This document shows positions 1 through 6,861 of a stretch of DNA of 32,795 nucleotides, piece by piece. How positions within the stretch are numbered: position 1 is the first letter of the stretch; each line of letters starts with the position of its first letter. This DNA is from Planctomycetaceae bacterium (GTDB lineage Bacteria; Planctomycetota; Planctomycetia; Planctomycetales; Planctomycetaceae): assembly GCA_020850695.1 (NCBI GenBank), contig JADZEF010000015.1, positions 1-32,795 on the forward strand. The letters are read 5' to 3'. Below the pieces are notes generated by a model, which saw only the letters and a program-made list of their open reading frames with translations, was not told the DNA's origin and searched no databases. Both the position numbers and the translations under genes were made by a program.

Positions 1-2
1 CG

Positions 3-992
3 GAACTTCATGCCCAGGCTCTCGACATCCGCACGGGGGACGCCGTCCCGCGCGATGTCCGCGAGATGTACGATCGCGGCCTGCAATACCTTGTGAAGTC
101 GCAGACCGAAGCGGGCGACTGGCGAGACGGCCAGGGGGGGGCCGGCGTCACGGGAATGGCGCTGATGTGCTTCCTGGCCTCCGGGGAGGATCCCAACTTC
201 GGGCTTTACTCAAGCAACATCCGCCGCGCCGTGCGGAGCATCATCAGTCAGCAATCCGCCGAGACCGGCTTCTTCCCCAACAGCATGTATCACCACGGCT
301 TCGCCATGCTGGCCCTCTCCGAAGCCTATGGGACAGTCGACGACCGCAACCTGTGGGCCAACGCCACCGACAAGAAGAAGCGGTCGATCGGCCAGGCCCT
401 CGAGCTGGCAGTGAGGGCGGCCATCACGTCGCAGAAGAAAAACAGCTTCGGCGCCTGGCGGTATTCACCGGATGGCAGCGATGCCGATACCTCGGTGGCC
501 GGGGCGGTGTTGATGGGCCTGCTCGCCGCCCGCAACGCGGGGATCGAGGTTCCCGACGAGTCGATCGACCGGGCGATCAACTACTTCGTGAAAATGACCG
601 CGCCGTCAGGGCAAGTGGCCTATTCCGGCGGCATTGGCGGGTTCGACGAGTCGCTGGCCCGCATCTCAATCGGGTCGCTGGTCTTTTCCATCGCCCGCCG
701 CAAAGACCTCGCCCAGTTCAAGCAGACGACCAAGTACCTGGTCGACAAGCTCGAAGGGGGAAGCGCCGGTCACGGCGGCGTCGAATACCAGCGGTACTAC
801 CAGGCTCAGGCCCTGTTCCAGGGGGACGTCGCCGCATGGGAGAAGTGGAACAAGAACCTGATCCGGCAACTCAAGCAGGCCCAGCAGCAGGACGGAAGCT
901 TCCGAGGGTCGCACGGAAGCCAGGTTTCGACGACGCTTTCGCTGTTATCTCTGGCCGTTAATTACCGTTTCCTTCCGATTTACGAGCGATGA
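3..992 (+). CDS. Prenyltransferase/squalene-oxidase-repeat (alpha/alpha toroid) protein, 5'-truncated
   Basis: The frame stays open to the left edge of the window, so the gene begins upstream and only its C-terminal ~330 residues are present. The visible part carries repeats typical of squalene-cyclase/prenyltransferase toroids: helix pairs beginning like 'GLQYLVKSQ' followed by Gly/Trp/Asp-rich turns such as 'GDWRDGQGGAGVTGMAL', 'YHHGFAMLALSEAYG' and 'GAWRYSPDGSDADTSVAGA'. The catalytic DxDD of true squalene-hopene cyclases is not evident, so this is probably a toroid-fold protein rather than a cyclase. Planctomycetes carry many such proteins of unknown substrate. Its TGA overlaps the ATG of the next gene (ATGA at 989-992), which implies translational coupling with the thioredoxin-domain protein. 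The family call is secure; the function is unknown. Confidence 0.8.
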   Translation, partial: ELHAQALDIRTGDAVPRDVREMYDRGLQYLVKSQTEAGDWRDGQGGAGVTGMALMCFLASGEDPNFGLYSSNIRRAVRSIISQQSAETGFFPNSMYHHGFAMLALSEAYGTVDDRNLWANATDKKKRSIGQALELAVRAAITSQKKNSFGAWRYSPDGSDADTSVAGAVLMGLLAARNAGIEVPDESIDRAINYFVKMTAPSGQVAYSGGIGGFDESLARISIGSLVFSIARRKDLAQFKQTTKYLVDKLEGGSAGHGGVEYQRYYQAQALFQGDVAAWEKWNKNLIRQLKQAQQQDGSFRGSHGSQVSTTLSLLSLAVNYRFLPIYER

Positions 993-3900
993 TCGCCATG
1001 CCCCAGGCCAGTCTTCGACGCTCGCATGCGGTGACCTGCGGATTGTTGGCCATCGTCCTGGTCTTGGCGGTGAGGACCCGCGCCGACGATATTCCCGCCG
1101 ACGTTCCCCAGGGAACGCTCACGCTCCTCAGCGGCGACGCAGTGTCCGGGACGTTTCGTCCGTCTCCCAATCCTGATGTCGTCCGTTGGCAAGGAGCCGA
1201 TTTCGTCCGACCCTTCGAGTTTCCCGCCGGCATCGTCACGTCGGTCCGCTTCCCCCCGATCCAGCCTGCCGCCAAAGCCCGCGGCGAGTTCCTGATCGAA
1301 CTGGCCCCCGACGACGTGCTGACGGGACGCCTCGTCCGTTGGACCGACGAAACCGTCGAAATCGACACCGAGCGATTCGGGACGCTGCATGTGCGGCGAA
1401 GCGCGGTCCGTCGACTCGTCCGCACGGACGGCAATCCGTCTCTCGTCTTCGCCGGCCTGACCGGGATCGGCGGCTGGAATCAGCCGGGAACCGCGTGGCG
1501 CGAGGATGGGACGCAGATCTTTACCTCTCAGGATATGGCGATGGCCAGCGCGGACGTCGGGATTCCTGAGAAGGCGCTGATCGAATTCGAGCTGGCGTGG
1601 AAGAAGTCGGCGAGCTTCGTCCTCGCGCTCGGCGTCAACCCGGACGAGAAGGTCGACAAACGGCAGGAAGGGTGGCGGTTCGAGACGTGGGATGGAACGC
1701 TGGCCATCGTCCGCGAGCAGCCGCTCGCGGCCGACGTCGACAAGGTGATGTCGATCTCGGGTGATACCGGCCGGATGCAGCTGACCGCTTATCTCGATCA
1801 GGCGGCGGGAACGATGCAGGTCTTCCTGCCGGATGGGACGCCGGCCGGCAAGGTGACGGTGGTTTCGGAAGCGGCGGCGGCGGGCGTCAAGGCGAAACCG
1901 GTCGCCCGCGGCATCCGGCTGGTCAACCGTCGCGGCGAACTGCGTCTGGAGAAGCTGCGCGTCAGCCGCTGGAACGGCCTGTTGCCGACGCTGAAGAAGC
2001 CCGGTCAGTCTCACCTCGACCTCGCGGACGGAAAAACCGTTTCCGGAACGATCACCGGATTCGACGAGGCGAAGCGCGAATTCACGGTGCGTGCGGACGG
2101 CCAGGAAACCCGCGTCCCGCTCGACAAGGTGGTTTCGGCGGATGTTTCCAGCGGGTCCGCCCCGAGTCCCCGTTTCGTCTCTGTCGCCCTGCAGGATGGT
2201 TCGCGTCTCTCGGGCAACATCGAAAAGCTCGGTGCTGCGGACTTGATCCTCAGCAATCCGGAAATCACCGAACCGCTTCGCATGCGTTACTCCCAGCTGC
2301 ATGGTCTGAATCGACTGCAGCCCAAGCCGCTCGACGAGACGGAGAAACCGGAAGGCCGCCGCGGCCGGCTCGAGATCGGCGGTCTCAAGCTGCATGGGCG
2401 GCTCGCTCCTTTCGTCGAGACGGCCGATGCCAGCAGCATCGCCTGGCATCCTGAGGGGAGCCTGACCAGCAGCCCCCTGCTGCCCGACGCCGCAGGAAAG
2501 ATTGTTTATCGCGATCCCCCTCCACCGAAGCCGAAGACTCGGGTCCGTCCGCAGGTCATCCAGCAGCAGCCTCGGCCGAAGGCGGTGTTTCTCGGACCGG
2601 TGGCGAAGAAGCCGGTTCAGAAAGATGTCGCGGCATCGCACACCCTTCATCTCCGGTCGGGAGACAACATCCCGTGCACCATCGTCTCGATCGATGAAGC
2701 GGGCGTGACCGTCTCGACCCGGGCCGACCAGTCGCGCGTCGTTCCGCACGCCCGCATCAAGGCCATCGAAATGCGGCCGGGGACGCCGCATCCCAACCTG
2801 CGCGACGCCAAGAAGCAGCGGCTCCTCACGCTCCCTCGTCTGCAGAAGGCCTCGCCGCCGACGCAACTCCTCTGCTCGACGACGGGAGACTTCCTGCGAT
2901 GCCGCCTGCTGTCCATGGACGCAGAGAAGCTCAGACTGGAAATGCAGCTGACGGAGATCGAGCTTCCCCGCGACCGCATCGCCCACATCATCTGGTTCCA
3001 TCCCGATGAGATCACGACGGCCGAGGATGCGAAAAAGGACGACGACCAGAAAGCGACGGCGAAAGCGGCCGCCAAGGGGGCGAACGTCGAGTTCGTCGCG
3101 GGGGGAGGCCGGCTGATCGTTCTGAACAACGGCCAGGTGGTCCAGGTCGATGACCAGGGCGGTGTGGTGCGGAATGAAGCCGCGTTCGGAGGCGATTCCT
3201 CAGCCCCCGCGATCGCCGAGATTCCACGCGCCCCGGGCGAGGGCCATCTGGTTCAGCTGTTGTGGCAGGACGGACGACGCGTCACGTTCGATCCGATCGA
3301 GGTCGATCCGGTCGACATCAGCGGCGTGAGCGAAATTCTCGGCCCGTGCCGTTACCGCATTGATGAGTTCGACCAGATCCTCTTCGGCGACCAGATCGAG
3401 GTGGCGGCCGGCCAGCTGGCGTGGCACCAGTGGCGATTGCGTCATGCGGTCGAGCCGCTGGTCGCCCAGGATCTGGGGAACGACCCGGGCGTGGCGGGTC
3501 CGGAGTCGCCGCTCGTCGGCAAGCCGGCTCCGGAAATCGACCTGGCGCTCCTCGACGGCGAACCGTTCAAGCTGAGCGCCTGCAAGGGACAAATCGTCGT
3601 CCTCGACTTCTGGGCAAGCTGGTGCGGTCCGTGCATGCGGACGATGCCGCTCGTCGAAGAGGCGATCGCCGGTTACGACCCGAAGCGGGTGCGGCTGGTG
3701 TCGATCAACCTCGAAGAATCCGCCGCGCAGGTTCAGGCGGCGCTCGAACGCCAGAAGCTGCACGTCGCGGTCGCCCTTGACGTCGATGGCGTCGCTGCCC
3801 GCCGCTACGAGGCCAACGCCATTCCGCAACTGGTCGTCGTGGACGCCGAGGGGAAGGTCGCGCGGCTGTACGTCGGCGGCGGCCCGCAGGTTGTCGAGCG

Positions 3901-4018
3901 GATGAAGGAATCGCTCGACCAGCTGCTCAAGGGGGGCGAGTCGAATCAAGGCGCCCAAGGCGAGAAGCCCGCGGAAGGCGGCAAGGGGAACGACGCAGCG
4001 AAGCCCGAGACGCCCTAA
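989..4018 (+). CDS. Exported protein with small beta-barrel repeats and a C-terminal TlpA-like thioredoxin domain
   Basis: 1009 aa. Residues 1-33 form a basic, hydrophobic leader ending near 'RTRADD', consistent with export. The C-terminal ~150 residues are a thioredoxin/TlpA-type domain with 'FWASWCGPC' (Cys879, Cys882) and the cis-Pro loop 'NAIPQLVVVD', so a periplasmic disulfide or redox role is likely. Between the two lie at least six units of about 40-45 residues of the type 'L..GD.v.G.i..........v......r..v....v..i', for example 'LLSGDAVSGTF', 'LAPDDVLTGRL', 'LADGKTVSGTI', 'LQDGSRLSGNI' and 'LRSGDNIPCTI'. These resemble SH3/Sm-like small barrels. A jelly-roll-like insert occupies roughly residues 150-330. 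The Pro/Lys-rich stretch near residues 505-540 looks like a linker. The start overlaps the upstream stop codon. The redox domain is certain; the role of the repeats is not known. Confidence 0.85.
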   Translation: MIAMPQASLRRSHAVTCGLLAIVLVLAVRTRADDIPADVPQGTLTLLSGDAVSGTFRPSPNPDVVRWQGADFVRPFEFPAGIVTSVRFPPIQPAAKARGEFLIELAPDDVLTGRLVRWTDETVEIDTERFGTLHVRRSAVRRLVRTDGNPSLVFAGLTGIGGWNQPGTAWREDGTQIFTSQDMAMASADVGIPEKALIEFELAWKKSASFVLALGVNPDEKVDKRQEGWRFETWDGTLAIVREQPLAADVDKVMSISGDTGRMQLTAYLDQAAGTMQVFLPDGTPAGKVTVVSEAAAAGVKAKPVARGIRLVNRRGELRLEKLRVSRWNGLLPTLKKPGQSHLDLADGKTVSGTITGFDEAKREFTVRADGQETRVPLDKVVSADVSSGSAPSPRFVSVALQDGSRLSGNIEKLGAADLILSNPEITEPLRMRYSQLHGLNRLQPKPLDETEKPEGRRGRLEIGGLKLHGRLAPFVETADASSIAWHPEGSLTSSPLLPDAAGKIVYRDPPPPKPKTRVRPQVIQQQPRPKAVFLGPVAKKPVQKDVAASHTLHLRSGDNIPCTIVSIDEAGVTVSTRADQSRVVPHARIKAIEMRPGTPHPNLRDAKKQRLLTLPRLQKASPPTQLLCSTTGDFLRCRLLSMDAEKLRLEMQLTEIELPRDRIAHIIWFHPDEITTAEDAKKDDDQKATAKAAAKGANVEFVAGGGRLIVLNNGQVVQVDDQGGVVRNEAAFGGDSSAPAIAEIPRAPGEGHLVQLLWQDGRRVTFDPIEVDPVDISGVSEILGPCRYRIDEFDQILFGDQIEVAAGQLAWHQWRLRHAVEPLVAQDLGNDPGVAGPESPLVGKPAPEIDLALLDGEPFKLSACKGQIVVLDFWASWCGPCMRTMPLVEEAIAGYDPKRVRLVSINLEESAAQVQAALERQKLHVAVALDVDGVAARRYEANAIPQLVVVDAEGKVARLYVGGGPQVVERMKESLDQLLKGGESNQGAQGEKPAEGGKGNDAAKPETP

Positions 4019-4065
4019 ACGACCCAACAGGCTCTTCGAAGTCGCCGCGAAATAAAGCACGCCGC

Positions 4066-4097
4066 AAAAAAACGGGCAGGTCAATCGACCTGCCCGT
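4066..4097 (-). terminator. Intrinsic terminator of cysC
   Basis: Read on the minus strand, a perfect 11-bp GC-rich stem (4097-4087 with 4082-4072) closed by a 4-nt loop is followed at once by seven T residues (complement of A at 4066-4072). It lies 43 bp past the cysC stop. On the plus strand the same hairpin lacks a T run, so it acts mainly leftward, although it could also block read-through from the convergent gene ending at 4018. Confidence 0.9.
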
Positions 4098-4139
4098 CCA
4101 CAATCATGGACTAAACCCGCAGCTCCCCGGCCGGGGACC

Positions 4140-4751
4140 TCACAGCGCCAGGTAGCCGCCCTTCTTCAGGTAGGCGACCACTTCGCCAGCCAGCTCGTCA
4201 ATGCTCTTGGTGTTCGAGTCGAGCACCAGTTCCGGCTTCTCGGGAGCTTCGTACGGGTCGTCAATCCCCGTGAACCCCTTGAGTTCGCCGGCCCGGGCCT
4301 TCTTGTACAGCCCTTTCGGATCGCGCTTCTCGCAGGTCTCGAGCGAGGCGTTGACGTAGATTTCGATGAACTGGCCGGGCTGCAGCAGCGCCCGCACCTT
4401 GTCGCGGTCGGCCCGGTACGGCGAGATGAACGCCGTCATCGTGATCAGCCCCGCGTCGCAGAACAGCTTGGCCACTTCGCCGATGCGGCGGATGTTCTCC
4501 GCGCGGTCTTCGGCCGAGAACTTGAGGTTCTTGTTCAGCCCCATGCGGATATTGTCGCCGTCGAGCAGGTACGTGTGAACGCCCTGCGAGTTCAGCATGT
4601 GGTCGACGGTGTTCGAGATGGTGCTCTTGCCGCAGGCACTCAGCCCGGTGAACCAGAGGACCGCACCCTTGTGCTTCTTCAGTTTACTGCGGTCGGCGCT
4701 GCTGACCGCGTGATCGTGCCACGTGACGTTGGTGGCAAGTTGCTCCGCCAT
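4140..4751 (-). CDS. cysC: Adenylylsulfate (APS) kinase
   Basis: 203 aa, full length for the family. APS kinase phosphorylates adenosine 5'-phosphosulfate to PAPS in the cytoplasm, for sulfate assimilation or sulfation. Visible motifs are the P-loop 'GLSACGKST' (residues 36-44), 'DGDNIR' (64-69), 'FISPYRADR' (108-116, with the conserved Ser110 region) and the C-terminal signature 'KRDPKGLYKKARAGELKGFTG' split around residues 142-162. The usual P-loop GLSGSGKST here has Ala-Cys in place of Gly-Ser. GGAG lies 9 nt before the ATG. No ATP sulfurylase (cysN/cysD or sat) gene is adjacent, so cysC stands alone here. The gene is closed by a strong terminator. Identification is secure. Confidence 0.96.
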   Translation of the reverse strand: MAEQLATNVTWHDHAVSSADRSKLKKHKGAVLWFTGLSACGKSTISNTVDHMLNSQGVHTYLLDGDNIRMGLNKNLKFSAEDRAENIRRIGEVAKLFCDAGLITMTAFISPYRADRDKVRALLQPGQFIEIYVNASLETCEKRDPKGLYKKARAGELKGFTGIDDPYEAPEKPELVLDSNTKSIDELAGEVVAYLKKGGYLAL

Positions 4752-5188
4752 TTGACGCTACTCCAGAAAATCCGAGCCGATGGACAGGTGGACGGTGAAT
4801 TCCAATCCCCAGTTTTGCGGATCCTAGAGAAACCGGACGGCGCGGGGAAGCCCGCATCGCGCCCTTCGGACCACCCCGAATTCGAGCGAAGCCCTCCTCG
4901 CCGTACCGGGAGTTCACCGGCTGAATGACAGCGACCTCCGCGCGGTCCGTTCCCACCCTGGGCATTTCACTGCCATGGGCGACCCCGTCGAAGAGTCGTG
5001 AAGTTCAGTTCCGTTGTCCTGCGGCGCCCTGGATTGACAAGGCACGTTGACATTGCGGACCAACCCGAGGACGTGAGTGTCAGGCGATTGATGCAAACGA
5101 GCCGCGGCACATCTCTTGCAGACAGACGCCGGCGACAAACTCGAAGGATGCTGGCGAGGTGGGCTGTCGGTCGTCAGTAGGCGTTTCC
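4752..5188. other. Intergenic region between cysC and the 5189 gene
   Basis: 437 bp between divergent genes. Short open frames occur on both strands (for example 4998-5180), but none has a convincing ribosome-binding site or a recognisable product. Two TTGACA hexamers (5034-5039 and 5047-5052, plus strand) have no good -10 partner at normal spacing. Regulatory sequence for cysC and for the 5189 gene is presumably here, but I cannot point to it. Confidence 0.4.
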
Positions 5189-5629
5189 ATGCAACCTGAA
5201 AATTTCCTGGGCGGGCCCATGTTGCTGATCAATCCACCTCTCGAATTCAATCCCACTGACTCGAGCGTCGACACGGCGCCGACCTTTGACGAATATCTCC
5301 GTTGCTATGAGCAAGCCGTTCTCGACCAGCCGTTCGCGACACTCAACCGGATTCTGCGGTTTCTGACCCGCGGGCATCGCGGCACACCCATGACGTCAAG
5401 CGTGCTGGAAGCCATCGTCTCCCGCGAGTGGCGCGACGAGGAAGCCGAGCCGGGGCAGAAGGTCGCGCGATTGATTGTGCTGGCGGCGTTCGCCCGGTCG
5501 CTGCACGACATGGGTATCCCGCTCACGCCGCGGACGGTGCGGCTCCTCGCGTCCTGCGAGCGCAAGGTATCGAAATTCCTGAAGGCCGCCGTCGACGATC
5601 ACTGGGTCAGCGTGCATGCCGAGCGTTGA
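5189..5629 (+). CDS. Hypothetical protein, about 146 aa
   Basis: I do not recognise this protein. It is predicted soluble, with no signal peptide or membrane segment. The C-terminal half is helical and basic ('RTVRLLASCERKVSKFLKAAVDD'). I chose the ATG at 5189. A GTG at 5159 (preceded by AAGGA) and an ATG at 5219 are alternatives in the same frame, so the N-terminus is uncertain. Codon usage matches its neighbours (strong third-position G/C), which supports real coding. It converges on the AAA gene at the end of the Pup-like locus, with 11 bp between the two stop codons. That position could be coincidental or could mean an associated role; nothing in the sequence decides it. Confidence 0.6.
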   Translation: MQPENFLGGPMLLINPPLEFNPTDSSVDTAPTFDEYLRCYEQAVLDQPFATLNRILRFLTRGHRGTPMTSSVLEAIVSREWRDEEAEPGQKVARLIVLAAFARSLHDMGIPLTPRTVRLLASCERKVSKFLKAAVDDHWVSVHAER

Positions 5630-5640
5630 GCGCTCGCGGG

Positions 5641-6831
5641 TCACGTGGCGTCGTCTGCGGGTTCCCGCCGCAGACGATGCGCGGCGTGGCACAGGTCATC
5701 GGCACTCAGTTCGTGCGATCCGGCCAGGCGGGTCCGCATCACGGCCGATTCGAGGAGCGCGATCTCCCGTGATGGCGACACTCCCGGCAGATCAGCCGCC
5801 GCCTTCCGGCAGACTTCGACCAGCGCCGGATCGATCGTCACGCCCAGGGACGCCGCGAGCGACTCCGCTGCCCCGTTCAGAATCGTGCGGACCGCCAGCC
5901 AGTCCATCTCCGGCAGCGGAATGAGCCGCGATCGCCGTGCCAGCGGGGGGCGAAGCCGGCCGGCGAACTGCGGGAGCATCGTTCCCATCAGGCAGAGCTT
6001 CCCGCGGTCGAGTGCTTCCGACAGCAGTCGCGGAACGCGGCTGACCAGCAGCAGCTCGAAATGCTCGATCGCCAGGATCAGCCCCGGACGCTCCTCCGCG
6101 TCCCGCAGCAACCGCGCGAAGACATTCTCGAGCTCCCCATCGAAAGTGATGCCGATCGCCAGTTCGCCGGGATGAATGACCAACACCTGTTGCTCGGGAG
6201 ACAACTCGCGGATGCGGGCCGAGATCGCTCGCAACAGGTTGGTCTTGCCGATGCCGGACGGTCCCACAAGGATTGGCATCCGGCACTCCCCTCCCGAGAG
6301 GACGCAAGAAACCGCATCGAGGAGTTCCTCGTGGCGGCCGACCGTGCGTCCCCGGGGCCCCTCCGGCCAGCGTTCGAGCAGATCAACCCCGAAGCGATCG
6401 ATTGGCGACTCTTGGCCCTCACTCGATACACTGCCGTCTGCCGAGCCCGCTCGCGTCCCCCGCACTGGAAGCCGCGGCTCGGTCCCGTCAAAGCCAATGA
6501 CCGCCAGCCCTTCGTTCATCGCCGCGGCGAGGTCGAGCGATGGGGGAATCGTCGTCAGCAGCGTCCGCCAGCCCTCCTTCGGAATGCCCGCGCGGAAGAC
6601 GCGCATCAGCCCCGGGTCGATACCGATGTATTCCAGCTCGGACGAGACGCACACGACATACGGCATGCCGGCCTGCGGGCGCTTCACGAGCAGCGTCGTC
6701 TGCGGATGATTAAATCGTGCGGCGTTGGTCGGCACCTGGCGCAGCAGGACCGTATTGCGATCGGCCACTTCCATGCGGACGGAAAGATCGCGAAACCGCT
6801 GGGCGAGTTGAGGTGTGAGCGTCAGCATCAT
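5641..6831 (-). CDS. ClpB-NBD1-like AAA ATPase with unrecognised N-terminal domain (Pup-like locus)
   Basis: 396 aa. Residues ~1-125 form a domain I do not recognise, with strand-rich segments such as 'TLLVKRPQAGMPYVVCVSS'. After a low-complexity linker (~126-145), residues ~150-390 match the first nucleotide-binding domain of ClpA/ClpB: the 'GRHEEL' box, Walker A 'GPSGIGKT' (190-197), a sensor-1-like 'LMGTMLPQF' (281-289), 'LARRSRLIPLP' as the likely arginine-finger strand (Arg299/300), and a C-terminal helical lid. The Walker B segment reads 'LILAIEHFE' (251-259), where ClpB has hhhhDE. The Asp is replaced by Ile while Glu256 remains, so hydrolysis may be altered. It starts 30 bp after the PafA-like gene, so it is probably co-transcribed. 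No clear ribosome-binding site is visible, and a second in-frame ATG follows directly. It is not Mpa/ARC: there is no coiled coil, OB domain or C-terminal tail motif. Confidence 0.75.
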   Translation of the reverse strand: MMLTLTPQLAQRFRDLSVRMEVADRNTVLLRQVPTNAARFNHPQTTLLVKRPQAGMPYVVCVSSELEYIGIDPGLMRVFRAGIPKEGWRTLLTTIPPSLDLAAAMNEGLAVIGFDGTEPRLPVRGTRAGSADGSVSSEGQESPIDRFGVDLLERWPEGPRGRTVGRHEELLDAVSCVLSGGECRMPILVGPSGIGKTNLLRAISARIRELSPEQQVLVIHPGELAIGITFDGELENVFARLLRDAEERPGLILAIEHFELLLVSRVPRLLSEALDRGKLCLMGTMLPQFAGRLRPPLARRSRLIPLPEMDWLAVRTILNGAAESLAASLGVTIDPALVEVCRKAAADLPGVSPSREIALLESAVMRTRLAGSHELSADDLCHAAHRLRREPADDAT

Positions 6832-6861
6832 GGGAGGCCGCCAGGGAGTCCGGAACGTTCA

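Noticed and set aside
980..3001. Minus-strand open frame of 673 codons opposite the thioredoxin-domain gene
   Set aside because: It is antisense to a gene with a clear leader, repeats and WCGPC motif, and has no ribosome-binding site or recognisable domain.
5641..6831. Mpa/ARC proteasomal ATPase
   Set aside because: The AAA part resembles ClpB NBD1, and there is no N-terminal coiled coil, OB domain or C-terminal proteasome-docking tail.
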